This document shows, piece by piece, positions 42,125 to 50,795 of a stretch of DNA of 64,000 bases. The stretch is from positions 62,001 through 126,000 of the forward strand of contig NZ_FRAP01000022.1 in the NCBI RefSeq assembly GCF_900142365.1, written 5' to 3'. A program made the position numbers and the translations under genes. Position 1 is the stretch's first letter, and every line of letters begins with the position of its first letter. The notes below the pieces were generated by a model. That model saw only the letters and a program-made list of their open reading frames with translations. It did not search any database and was not told the DNA's origin. The stretch is from Pseudonocardia thermophila. GTDB lineage: Bacteria > Actinomycetota > Actinomycetes > Mycobacteriales > Pseudonocardiaceae.

Positions 42125-43279
42125 TCAGAGCGACCGGAGGAAGCGGTCGATCCGCACCAGCGCCTCCTCCAGCAGCGGCAGCGCCGTCGCGTACGAGCAG
42201 CGCACGTGCCCCTCGCCCGACGGGCCGAACACGCTGCCCGGCACGACCGCGACGTGCTCGGCGTGCAGCAGCTTCTCGGCGAACGTCTCGGAGTCCAGGC
42301 CCGACGACCGGATCGACGGGAAGGCGTAGAACGCCCCCTGCGGCTCGGGGCACTCCAGCCCGGTCTCCCGCAGACCCTTGACGAACACGCGCCGCCGCCG
42401 GTCGTAGTCGGCGACCATCGCGGTGACCTCGTCGTCGGCGTGGGCGAGCGCCTCCACGGCGGCGAGCTGGGAGATGTGCGGCGCACACAGCATCGTGTAC
42501 TGGTGCACCCGCACGGCGAGCTCGGCCACCGGCTGCGGCGCGCAGATCCACCCGACCCGCCAACCGGTCATGGCCTGGGCCTTCGAGAACCCGCCGAGCA
42601 CCACCGTGCGCTCCCGCGCCCCGGGCAGCGCGCCCAGGCAGGTGTGGGTGCCGACGTAGGTGAGTCGGTCGTAGATCTCGTCGGAGACGAGGTAGAGATC
42701 GTGCTCCTCGGCCAGCCGCACGAGCCCTTCGAGGGCCTCCCGCGGCTGCACCGCACCGGTGGGGTTGGCCGGCGATCCGAGCAGCACCGCCTTCGTGCGC
42801 GGGGTGATCGCGCCCTCGATCGCGGCCGGGTCGATGGCGAAGCCGTCCTCCCATCGGGTCGCCACCCGCACCGGGGTGCCGCCGGCGAACGCGACGCACG
42901 GCTCGTAGGCGACGTAGCACGGCTCCGGCACGATCACCTCGTCGCCGGGGTTGAGCAGCACCCGCAGGGTGAGGTCGAGGCCCTCGGACACCCCGGTGGT
43001 GATGAGGCACTCGTCCTGCCAGGAGTAGTCGGCGCCGTAGCGCTGCTTCAGCCCCTCGCAGATGAGCTGGCGCAGCTCGGGCAGCCCGGCGTTCGACGTG
43101 TAGGTGGTGTAGCCGTGCTCCAGGGCGTAGATGCCGGCCTCGCGCACCCGCCACGGGGTGACGAAGTCCGGTTCGCCGACCCCGAGGGAGATGACGTCGT
43201 CCATCTCCGAGGCGATGTCGAAGAACCGCCGGATGCCCGACGGCGGACAGGCGGAGATGACGTCGTTGAGCGGGCGCAT
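42125..43279 (-). CDS. Pyridoxal-phosphate aminotransferase (class I/II, PatA-like)
   Basis: A 384-residue fold-type I aminotransferase. The N-terminal LGVGEPDFVTPW and SNAGLPELR, the aspartate in LVSDEIYDRLTY, the PLP lysine in GGFSKAQAMTGWRVGW and the carboxylate-binding arginine in HVRCSYAT are all present. It resembles N-acetyl-LL-diaminopimelate or aromatic/alanine aminotransferases; the substrate is uncertain. The start overlaps the Lrp gene stop by one base, so they are co-translated. Confidence 0.88.
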   Translation of the reverse strand: MRPLNDVISACPPSGIRRFFDIASEMDDVISLGVGEPDFVTPWRVREAGIYALEHGYTTYTSNAGLPELRQLICEGLKQRYGADYSWQDECLITTGVSEGLDLTLRVLLNPGDEVIVPEPCYVAYEPCVAFAGGTPVRVATRWEDGFAIDPAAIEGAITPRTKAVLLGSPANPTGAVQPREALEGLVRLAEEHDLYLVSDEIYDRLTYVGTHTCLGALPGARERTVVLGGFSKAQAMTGWRVGWICAPQPVAELAVRVHQYTMLCAPHISQLAAVEALAHADDEVTAMVADYDRRRRVFVKGLRETGLECPEPQGAFYAFPSIRSSGLDSETFAEKLLHAEHVAVVPGSVFGPSGEGHVRCSYATALPLLEEALVRIDRFLRSL

Positions 43280-43770
43280 CAGGGCGTCACCCGCAGCCGG
43301 TGGTCGGGCTCGATCGGGGTGAACGCGACCCCGTCGCGCTTGTAGGTGCGCAGCACGAAGTGCGTGGCGGTCGAGCGGACCCGGTCGATGGTGGACAGCT
43401 TCTGCGACACGAAGTCGGAGACGGCGCGGATGCTGCGGCCGGTGACGGTCGCGCGCAGGTCCTGCGTGCCCGACACCAGGTAGACGCTGCGGACTTCCTC
43501 GAAGCGGGCGATGCGCTCGGCGACGTCGTCGAACCCGACCCCGCGGGCCGGGGTGAGCGACACGTCGATGAACGCCGTGACCTCCTCGCTGGTGGGGTCT
43601 TCGTCGACCTTGTCCCAGTCGATCACGGCACGGTAGCGCCGGATCGCGCCGGACGCCTCCGCGTTCGCGATCGCCGCCCGTACCTCCTCGACGGGCTTGT
43701 CGAGCATCGTCGCGATGGTGTCGGGGGAGAGCTGGGCGTCGCGCTCCAGCAGTTCGAGGATCTGCCGCAC
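43279..43770 (-). CDS. Lrp/AsnC-family regulator
   Basis: A 163-residue feast/famine regulator. The N-terminal winged helix (residues 1-55; LSPDTIATMLDKPVEEVRAAI) precedes a RAM/ACT ligand domain with VSGTQDLRATVTG. GTG lies 7 nt after TAGGGT on the minus strand, and that -10 box overlaps the TAG stop of the upstream aminotransferase, so it has its own promoter. It likely controls one or both flanking aminotransferases in response to an amino acid. Confidence 0.87.
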   Translation of the reverse strand: MRQILELLERDAQLSPDTIATMLDKPVEEVRAAIANAEASGAIRRYRAVIDWDKVDEDPTSEEVTAFIDVSLTPARGVGFDDVAERIARFEEVRSVYLVSGTQDLRATVTGRSIRAVSDFVSQKLSTIDRVRSTATHFVLRTYKRDGVAFTPIEPDHRLRVTP

Positions 43771-43780
43771 GACAACGACC

Positions 43781-44968
43781 CTACGTCGCAGCGACCGGCA
43801 CGACGGAGGCGAGCCGCCGCACAGCCTCGCGGACCGTGCCCGGCGGGTAGGTCGCGAAGCAGCAGCGCGCCTCGGCGGCGTGCCCACCTGCGGAAACGTC
43901 CTCCCGGACGGCGAAGGCGGCGCCCGGCACGTACCCCACCCCTGCGGTCAGGGCGCGGGGCAGCAGCTCGGCCGTGTCGGTGCCGTCGGGGAAGGTCAGC
44001 CAGCAGAACATCCCACCGGTGGGTGAGGTGGACTCGACGCCCGGCAGGAGTTCTGCGACGGCCGCGGTGAACGCGGCGGCCCGCTCGGCGGTGGCGGTGC
44101 GGACGCGTGCCACGTGACGGGCGAACCACGCGGTGTCGGCGAGCAGCTCGGCGGTGATCGCCTGGGTGAGCGAGGAGGTGCACAGGTCGGTGAGCTGCTT
44201 GAGTCGCTCGACCCCGGCGCAGACCTCGGCGGGGCCGGTCAGCCAGCCCACCCGCAGCGCCGGGGCGAGCACCTTCGAGGTCGAGCCCAGCCGCACCACC
44301 CGCTCACCGTGCGCGGCGACGGGCCGCGGCGGCCGGCCGTCGAACGCGAGCAGCCCGTACGGATCGTCCTCGACGACGAGGAACCCGTACCGGTCGGCGA
44401 GCCCGGCCAGCACCCGGCGGCGCTCCGGCGCGAGCGTGACCCCGCGCGGATTGTGGAAGCTCGACACGGTGTGCACCAGACGCGGCCGCAGCCCGGCGGC
44501 GAGCCGGTCGGCCAGCACGTCGACGCACATCCCGTCCTCGTCGAGCGGGACGGGGTGCAGCTCGGCGCCTGCGGCCTGCAGCACCTGCAGCGCGCCGACG
44601 TAGCCGGGATCCTCGACGACCACCGGGTCACCGGGGTCGAGGAGGGTGCGTGCGAGCAGGTCGAGCGCCTGCTGCGAACCGGTCGTCACCACCGTCCGGT
44701 CGGCGGGGACGGGCCGGCCGAGCCGCTCGCTCTCGTGCGCGGCGAGGACGGCGCGCAGGGCGTCGGTGCCGGTCGTGGGGCTGTACTGCAGGTGTGCGGG
44801 ATCGGTGAGGGCGCGGGCGGTCGCGGCGGCGATCCGCTCGCGCGGCATCAGGTCGGCGGCGGGCAGGCCACCGGCGAGGCTGAGCACGTCGGGCCGCGCG
44901 GTCAGGGTGAGCAGGTCGCGGATGGCCGAGGCGCGGACGGCCCGGGCCCGGGTGGAGAGCAGTGTCAT
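43781..44968 (-). CDS. PLP-dependent aminotransferase (2-aminoadipate/LysN-like)
   Basis: A 395-residue class I aminotransferase of the group related to MocR regulators and 2-aminoadipate transaminase, without the GntR domain. ISLAGGLPAADL-type start VLSLAGGLPAADLMP, VVEDPGYVG, EDDPYGLLAF, the PLP lysine in LGSTSKVLAPALRVGW and PTGGMFCWL are typical. Only a weak ribosome site precedes the ATG. It is divergent from rarA. Confidence 0.87.
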   Translation of the reverse strand: MTLLSTRARAVRASAIRDLLTLTARPDVLSLAGGLPAADLMPRERIAAATARALTDPAHLQYSPTTGTDALRAVLAAHESERLGRPVPADRTVVTTGSQQALDLLARTLLDPGDPVVVEDPGYVGALQVLQAAGAELHPVPLDEDGMCVDVLADRLAAGLRPRLVHTVSSFHNPRGVTLAPERRRVLAGLADRYGFLVVEDDPYGLLAFDGRPPRPVAAHGERVVRLGSTSKVLAPALRVGWLTGPAEVCAGVERLKQLTDLCTSSLTQAITAELLADTAWFARHVARVRTATAERAAAFTAAVAELLPGVESTSPTGGMFCWLTFPDGTDTAELLPRALTAGVGYVPGAAFAVREDVSAGGHAAEARCCFATYPPGTVREAVRRLASVVPVAAT

Positions 44969-45071
44969 GCGGAGGCACCTGTCGTCAGGGCGGGTGGGGC
45001 TCGTCCTGGATCGGCAGGGCGGAGAACGGGGTCCGGGGTGTCGGACAACCCGATGATGCAACGCGTGGTCC

Positions 45072-45100
45072 CGATATGCGAAACCGATTCCCACGATATG
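45072..45100. promoter_or_regulatory. Paired CGATATG sites between divergent genes
   Basis: CGATATG occurs at 45072-45078 and 45094-45100, 22 nt apart in the same orientation (about two helical turns), in the intergenic region of the aminotransferase and rarA. The stretch is AT-richer than its surroundings. This may be a regulator site; the regulator is unknown. Confidence 0.4.
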
Positions 45101-45151
45101 GACATTTGGAGTCGGGGCGGGGCACGATCTCCGCCCTGGCAGGCTGGTCGC

Positions 45152-46498
45152 ATGGATCCCGACGGCTTGTTCGACATCGACGAGGCGCCGCCGACCGCAG
45201 CAGGCGTGGACCAGCCCGGCGCGACGGCGCCGCTGGCCGCGCGCATGCGCCCGCGCACCCTCGACGAGGTCGTCGGCCAGGCGCACCTGCTGCGGCCCGG
45301 TGCCCCGCTGCGCAGGCTCGTCGAGGGCGGCACGGCGGCGTCGGTGCTGCTCTACGGACCGCCCGGCACCGGGAAGACCACGATCGCGCAGCTGCTCGCC
45401 GGTGAGGGCCGGCACTTCGTTGCGCTGTCGGCGCTCTCCTCCGGGGTGAAGGACCTGCGTGCGGTGATCGACGACGCGCGGCGTCGCCGCGATCGGTCCG
45501 GTCAGGTCACCGTGTTGTTCATCGACGAGGTGCACCGGTTCTCCAAGACGCAGCAGGATGCGCTGCTGGGCGCCGTGGAGGACCGCATCGTGCTGCTGGT
45601 CGGCGCGACCACGGAGAACCCGTCGTTCTCGGTCGTCTCGGCGCTGCTGTCGCGCTCGCTGGTCCTGCAGCTGCAGCCGTTGTCGGACGACGACATCCGG
45701 GTGCTGTTGCGCCGCGCCGTGACCGACGAGCGCGGCCTGGCCGGCGCTGTCGAGCTGCGCCCCGATGCCGAGGACGCGCTGGTCCGGCTGGCCGCCGGTG
45801 ACGCCCGCCGGGCGCTCACCGCGCTGGAGGCCGCCGCGGACGGCGTCGCGGGCACGGACGGCACCACCCTCGACGTCGAGGCGGTGGAGCGCGCGGTCAC
45901 CGAGGCCGCGGTGCGCTACGACCGGCAGGGCGACCAGCACTACGACGTCATCAGCGCGTTCATCAAGTCGATCCGCGGCTCGGACCCGGACGCCGCTCTG
46001 CACTACCTCGCCCGGATGCTGGTGGCGGGGGAGGACCCGCGGTTCATCGCGCGCCGGCTGATGATCCACGCGAGCGAGGACATCGGCATGGCCGATCCCA
46101 CGGCGCTGCTGGTCGCGACCGCCGCTGCGCAGGTCGTCCAACTGGTCGGCATGCCGGAGTGCCGGCTCGCGCTCGCTCAGGCCACCCTGCACCTGGCCAC
46201 CGCGCCGAAGTCCGGTTCGGTGATCCAGGCGATCGACAAGGCCATGGCCGACGTGCGGGCCGGGGCGGTCGGACCGGTGCCGCCGCACCTGCGCGACGGG
46301 CACTACGCCGGGGCGCAGAAGCTCGGCAACGCGATCGGCTACCGCCACCCGCTGCTGGACCCGTCCGGCGTGCTCGCCCAGCAGTACCCGCCGGACGATC
46401 TCGTCGGGAGGAACTACTACGAGCCCACCGCCCGGGGCGCGGAGCGGGCGGTTGCCGAGCGGCTGCCGAGACTGCGGCGGATGGTGCGCGGCGAGTGA
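45152..46498 (+). CDS. rarA: Replication-associated recombination protein RarA (MgsA)
   Basis: A 448-residue AAA+ ATPase of the clamp-loader-like family that acts at stalled forks. Walker A is LLYGPPGTGKTTIAQ, Walker B VLFIDEVHRF, sensor 1 LVGATTENPSF, and the C-terminal tetramerisation region contains ASEDIGMADPTAL and YRHPLLDPSGV. The length matches E. coli RarA (447). ATG was chosen at the MDPDGLFDIDEAPP start, just after the divergent promoter region. Confidence 0.93.
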   Translation: MDPDGLFDIDEAPPTAAGVDQPGATAPLAARMRPRTLDEVVGQAHLLRPGAPLRRLVEGGTAASVLLYGPPGTGKTTIAQLLAGEGRHFVALSALSSGVKDLRAVIDDARRRRDRSGQVTVLFIDEVHRFSKTQQDALLGAVEDRIVLLVGATTENPSFSVVSALLSRSLVLQLQPLSDDDIRVLLRRAVTDERGLAGAVELRPDAEDALVRLAAGDARRALTALEAAADGVAGTDGTTLDVEAVERAVTEAAVRYDRQGDQHYDVISAFIKSIRGSDPDAALHYLARMLVAGEDPRFIARRLMIHASEDIGMADPTALLVATAAAQVVQLVGMPECRLALAQATLHLATAPKSGSVIQAIDKAMADVRAGAVGPVPPHLRDGHYAGAQKLGNAIGYRHPLLDPSGVLAQQYPPDDLVGRNYYEPTARGAERAVAERLPRLRRMVRGE

Positions 46499-46566
46499 CG
46501 CGCCCGGGCACCATCTGATCGCCCGATTCGACCGATTCGTGATCGACGTGTGACAGCCTTGGCGGC

Positions 46567-47664
46567 GTGCACGCACCGCTGACGCTCCGGACCGTCGCCA
46601 CCCCGATCGCCGCGCTGGTCGCTCTGGTGATCGCCTTCGGCATGGAGCTGCCCGGTTGGGCCGTGGCGGTGGTGGCGATCGTGCTGGTGGCGGCGGTGCT
46701 GATCGCCGTGCACCACGCCGAGGTGGTCGCGCACCGGGTGGGGGAGCCGTTCGGGTCGCTGATCCTCGCCGTCGCCGTGACGGTGATCGAGGTGGGGCTG
46801 ATCCTGTCGATCAGCGCGTCCGGCGGCGAGGAGGCGGCTTCGCTCGCCAGAGACACCGTCTTCGCCGCCGTGATGATCACCTGCAACGGCATCGTCGGGC
46901 TGTGCCTGCTCATCGGCGGTATCCGCCACCACGTGGTGTCGTTCCAGGCTGAGGGCTCCAGCGGGGCGCTCGCGGCCGTCGTGACGCTCGCGACGCTGTG
47001 CCTGGTGCTGCCGACGTTCACCACGACGTCGGAGGGTCCGACGTTCTCCGCGTCCCAGCTGGTGTTCGCCGCGATCGTCTCGCTCGTGCTGTTCGGCGTG
47101 TACGTGTTCGTGCAGACGGTGCGCCACCGCGACTACTTCCTCCCCGTCGACGACGACCCGGACTCGGCCGACGATCTCGACCACGACGGCCACGTCGATC
47201 CGCCGTCGAACCGGACGGCGCTGATCAGCCTCGGCCTGCTGGTCGCGTCGCTGGTGGCGGTGGTCGGGCTGGCGAAGACCATCTCGCCGACGATCGAGGA
47301 GGGGGTGCGGGCCATCGGGGCGCCGCTGACGGTCGTCGGTGTGGCGATCGCGCTGCTCGTGCTGCTGCCGGAGACGCTCGCCGCGGCCAGGGCGGCCGGG
47401 CGGGACCGGCTGCAGACCAGCTTCAACCTCGCCTACGGCTCGGCGTTGGCCAGCATCGGCCTGACGATCCCCGCGATCGCCGTGACGTCGCTGTTGTTCG
47501 AGAACCCGCTGCTGCTGGGTCTGTCCGGCACCGAGGTGGTGCTGCTCGCGCTCACGGCCCTCATCGGCTCGCTGACCGTCCTGCAGGGCACCGCGATCGT
47601 GCTGCAGGGCGCGATCCACCTGCTGTTGTTCGCGTCGTTCCTGTTCATCGCGCTGCAGCCGTGA
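46567..47664 (+). CDS. ChaA-like calcium/proton (sodium/proton) exchanger
   Basis: A 365-residue cation exchanger with about 11 transmembrane helices in two inverted halves. The first signature is HHAEVVAHRVGEPFGSLILA with VTVIEVGLI following, and the second LLPETLAAARAAGRDR. An acidic cytoplasmic loop (DDDPDSADDLDHDGH) separates the halves and may bind Ca2+. GTG start; a weak -10 (CAGCCT) is 7 nt upstream. It exports Ca2+ or Na+ in exchange for protons. Confidence 0.87.
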   Translation: MHAPLTLRTVATPIAALVALVIAFGMELPGWAVAVVAIVLVAAVLIAVHHAEVVAHRVGEPFGSLILAVAVTVIEVGLILSISASGGEEAASLARDTVFAAVMITCNGIVGLCLLIGGIRHHVVSFQAEGSSGALAAVVTLATLCLVLPTFTTTSEGPTFSASQLVFAAIVSLVLFGVYVFVQTVRHRDYFLPVDDDPDSADDLDHDGHVDPPSNRTALISLGLLVASLVAVVGLAKTISPTIEEGVRAIGAPLTVVGVAIALLVLLPETLAAARAAGRDRLQTSFNLAYGSALASIGLTIPAIAVTSLLFENPLLLGLSGTEVVLLALTALIGSLTVLQGTAIVLQGAIHLLLFASFLFIALQP

Positions 47665-47667
47665 GGC

Positions 47668-48297
47668 TCACCGGTTCGCCGACTGCAGCTGCGCCAGCCG
47701 CGCCTTGAGGGCGTCGTCCTTGTTCACCGCGTCGTGCGCCCCGTCCGGCTGGACGCCGGTGGCCAGCGCGATGCGGTTCATCGTGCCGACCATGCGGCAC
47801 AGGTGCGCGATCCGCGCCTCGGTGGCGTTCATCGGGCCGGTGTCGCCCGCCACCAGCGCGAGCGTGCGCTCCACCCAGATGACCTCGGCGTGCAGGCCGG
47901 ACTCCTCCAGCAGCCCGCGCAGCCGCACGGTGAGCTCCCGGCGGGACAGGTCGCGCCACGACGCCAGCGTGCGGGCGTCGACGGGGAACAGCCGCCCCTC
48001 GTCCCGCAGGTAGATCAGCTCCAGGGCGTGCGCCCGACCGTAGGCGCAGTACGTGCAGCCGTTGTAGAGCGAGATCGTCAGTGCCGCGAGGTGGGTGCGG
48101 ATCGGGCCGAGCACGTACAGCGTGACCAGGAAGCGCGGGAAGTTCGCGGCGAACCACATCACCGCCCGCGCCGCGCCCATCTCGGCCACCATGGCCGGGA
48201 TGACGTCGGGCGTGAAGCCCCACATGGAGGTGCACATGCGTCCGATCAGCCGGATGACCAGATCCCCGCCACGCATTTCCCCGACACCCTTTCCCAT
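47668..48297 (-). CDS. AhpD-like (carboxymuconolactone decarboxylase-fold) protein
   Basis: A 209-residue all-helical protein. NGCTYCAYGRAHALE carries the CxxC-x4-H redox motif of AhpD-like hydroperoxidases. Unlike many such proteins it has extra hydrophobic N-terminal segments (VMWFAANFPRFLVTLYVLG). The start is uncertain: ATG at 48297 or ATG seven codons in. A role in peroxide or thiol redox is plausible. It converges with the exchanger gene, with 3 nt between stops. Confidence 0.75.
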   Translation of the reverse strand: MGKGVGEMRGGDLVIRLIGRMCTSMWGFTPDVIPAMVAEMGAARAVMWFAANFPRFLVTLYVLGPIRTHLAALTISLYNGCTYCAYGRAHALELIYLRDEGRLFPVDARTLASWRDLSRRELTVRLRGLLEESGLHAEVIWVERTLALVAGDTGPMNATEARIAHLCRMVGTMNRIALATGVQPDGAHDAVNKDDALKARLAQLQSANR

Positions 48298-48423
48298 GGA
48301 CGGAAGGGACTGTACGCCGCAGCGGGCCGGGATGGAGCGTCATCGGGCGACAGGTGAGGACGAAGCGCCGAACGGCACCCTCCGTGCCCACCCGGATGCG
48401 GTGTGCGCACCCCTCCGGGTACG

Positions 48424-48474
48424 CAACGAACGGCACTTTCGTCCACTCCGAGTGGACGAAAGTGCCGTTCGTTG
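48424..48474. terminator. 24-bp perfect hairpin terminating the ABC operon (GAACGGCACTT family)
   Basis: Positions 48424-48447 pair perfectly with 48451-48474 around a 3-nt loop. The core CGAACGGCACTT is shared with the hairpin at 13380-13431. It lies 70 nt downstream of the ABC substrate-binding gene on the minus strand. The remainder of the 246-nt gap shows no gene. Confidence 0.8.
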
Positions 48475-48543
48475 TCCAGTGGTGAGGTCCGGCGGCGGGC
48501 GCGGGGACCCTCCGAACGTGCGGGCCGGCCCGGCCTCCTGGGC

Positions 48544-49902
48544 TCACAGGTTCGGCTTGACCTGCGTCTCGTAGATGTTGTTCAGCGTGGCCTTGAGCGC
48601 CTGCATGGTCTCGGTGACGTCGGCCTGCTCGTTGAGGATCTTCGCCGCGGCCTTGGCCATCTCACCGTCGCCGCCGGGGAAGAAGACGCGGGCGTTGTCC
48701 TGCGGCCGGGTGACGGCCAGCTGGTCGATCGCGACCTTCGCCTGCGGGGTCTTGGTGACCAGCTCGTCGATGTTCGCCGAGTTGCGGATCGGCAGGTACC
48801 CGGTCTCCTGCGAGAACAGGATGCAGTTCTCCGGTGAGGTGAGGAACTTGATGAACTGGGCCGCGGCGAGCTGGTTCTCCTTCGGGATGTTCTTCGGGAT
48901 GCCCAGCCCGGCGCCGCCCGTCGGGCACACCGGCTTGTCGACCTTGGAACCGCCGGGCAGGAACCCGACGCCGACCGGGAACTGCGCGGTCCGCAGCACA
49001 CCCGCGAGCGAGCCGGTGGAGCTCACCGTGGCTGAGACGGCGCCCGCGGACAGGTCGTTGGCCTGGTCCTTCGCCGAGACGCCCGCCCAGCCGCCGGGCG
49101 CGGCGGCCTGCTTGAGGAACTCCAGCGCCGAGACCGACTCGGGCGAGTCGCAGATGACCTCGAAATCGCGGCTCCAGCCGCCGCCCTCGCCCCACAGGTT
49201 GTTCTGGAACGTCCAGCCCGCGTAGTCGGCGAGCGCGGGCATCTGGAACGCGTGCTGCGCACCCGTATCGGCTGCTTGCAGCCGCGGCGCCCACTCGGCG
49301 AACTCCTGCCACGTGGTCGGCGCCCGGTCGGGGAGGCCGGCGGCCTGCCAGTGGTTCTTGTTGTAGTAGAAGAGCGGGGTCGAGCGCGCCCACGGGATCG
49401 CCCACTGCGCACCGTTGTACTGGTAGTCCTTCACCAGGACCTCGCGGTAGTCGCTGAGGTCGATGCCGACCGCCTCGATGACCGAGTCCAGCGGGATGAT
49501 CGAGCGCTGCATGTAGTAGCGGAACCACCACACGTCCGACAGCACGACGAGGTCGGGCACCTGGCCGCCGGTCTGGGCGGTCTGGAACTTCTGCGCGATC
49601 TCCTCGTAGTTCTGCCCGGCGTTGACGAGGTTGACCTTCATCCCCGGGTTGGCCGCCTCGTAGGCGTCGATGATCTGTTGGGTGACGGGGCCGGAGCTAC
49701 CGGGGTTGTTGCTCCAGAAGGTGATCGTCTTGGCCGGGGTGACCCCGGTGAAGTCGACCTGCTCGACGGCCGCCGGGCCGCTGCCCGGCGCGGTGACCGT
49801 GGGACCGCCGCAGGCCGCGACGGCTGCCGCGGCCCCGGCCATGCCCGTCAGGCGCAGGAACCCCCGACGGTCGAGTTCGGGCATGCGGATCGAACCGGTC
49901 AT
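48544..49902 (-). CDS. ABC transporter sugar-binding lipoprotein
   Basis: A 452-residue family 1 extracellular solute-binding protein. A twin-arginine region DRRGFLRLTG is followed by a hydrophobic stretch and the lipobox VAAC, so it is probably a Tat-exported lipoprotein. TFWSNNPGSSG and the C-terminal LTSPENCILFSQETGYLP pattern are typical for oligosaccharide or glycerol-phosphate binders. GGGGGA lies 7 nt before the ATG. It is the last gene of the importer operon. The ligand is unknown. Confidence 0.9.
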   Translation of the reverse strand: MTGSIRMPELDRRGFLRLTGMAGAAAAVAACGGPTVTAPGSGPAAVEQVDFTGVTPAKTITFWSNNPGSSGPVTQQIIDAYEAANPGMKVNLVNAGQNYEEIAQKFQTAQTGGQVPDLVVLSDVWWFRYYMQRSIIPLDSVIEAVGIDLSDYREVLVKDYQYNGAQWAIPWARSTPLFYYNKNHWQAAGLPDRAPTTWQEFAEWAPRLQAADTGAQHAFQMPALADYAGWTFQNNLWGEGGGWSRDFEVICDSPESVSALEFLKQAAAPGGWAGVSAKDQANDLSAGAVSATVSSTGSLAGVLRTAQFPVGVGFLPGGSKVDKPVCPTGGAGLGIPKNIPKENQLAAAQFIKFLTSPENCILFSQETGYLPIRNSANIDELVTKTPQAKVAIDQLAVTRPQDNARVFFPGGDGEMAKAAAKILNEQADVTETMQALKATLNNIYETQVKPNL

Positions 49903-49913
49903 TGTCGTTCCCC

Positions 49914-50795
49914 CTAATCCTTGACCGCGCCCTGGGTGAGCCCGGCGATGATGTAGCGCTGGAGTGCGACGAAGACGATGAGGACGGGCACGATGATCGC
50001 GACCGAGCCCGCCATGAGCAGGGGATAACCGAGCGCGCTGGCCTCGCTGTTGCGCAGCGTGTTGAGCCCCACGGGCAGCGTCATCATCGACGGGTCGGTG
50101 ATGATGATCAGTGGCCAGAGGTAGTCGTTCCACTCGAAGACGATGCTGACCAGCGCGACGGTGGCGATCGTCGGCGCGGACACCGGCACGACGATCTGCC
50201 ACAGCCTGCGCCAGTGGCCGGCGCCGTCGATCTCGGCTGCCTCGGTGAGCGACTTCGGGATCGACAGGAACTGCTGGCGCAGCAGGAACGTGCCGAACCC
50301 GGTGCCCAGCCCGGGCAGGATGATCCCCCAGTAGGTGTTGACCCCGCCGAGCTGGCTGATCAGCAGGAAGTTCGGCAGCATCGACACCTGCGGCGGCACC
50401 ATGAGCGTCACGAGGATGCCCGCGAAGATCACGTTCTTGAACGGGAACTTCACGTACACCAGCGCGTACGCGGTCATGATCGCCAGCAGCACCTTGATGC
50501 CCGCCCCGATGACGGTGACCAGCACCGAGTTGAAGAACAGCCGGACCAGCGGGATGCGCTTGGCGGCCTCGACGTAGTTGGTCGGCGCGAACGACTCCGG
50601 GAACAGCGTCGGCGTCGTCGTGATCAGCTCGGCGGGTGACTTGAACGACGACAGCACCATCCACAGCAGCGGCAGCGCGACGATCAGCACCACCACGACG
50701 ATCGCGACGTACGAGCTGAGCGCAGCCGACCACAGGTTGCGCGGGGACAGCGGGTGCCCCTGCGGCGGGGCGGGCTTCGGGAGCGTGACCGTCAT
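49914..50795 (-). CDS. ABC sugar transporter permease (MalG type)
   Basis: A 293-residue inner-membrane permease with six helices. The EAA loop LTEAAEIDGAGHWRRLWQIVVP contacts the ATPase. It overlaps the upstream permease gene (ATGA) and precedes the binding protein by 11 nt. Confidence 0.92.
   Translation of the reverse strand: MTVTLPKPAPPQGHPLSPRNLWSAALSSYVAIVVVVLIVALPLLWMVLSSFKSPAELITTTPTLFPESFAPTNYVEAAKRIPLVRLFFNSVLVTVIGAGIKVLLAIMTAYALVYVKFPFKNVIFAGILVTLMVPPQVSMLPNFLLISQLGGVNTYWGIILPGLGTGFGTFLLRQQFLSIPKSLTEAAEIDGAGHWRRLWQIVVPVSAPTIATVALVSIVFEWNDYLWPLIIITDPSMMTLPVGLNTLRNSEASALGYPLLMAGSVAIIVPVLIVFVALQRYIIAGLTQGAVKD

Noticed and set aside
48424..48474. Phage or plasmid attachment site
   Set aside because: No integrase or tRNA is nearby, and a second related stem lies at another convergent junction, which fits a terminator-like element better.
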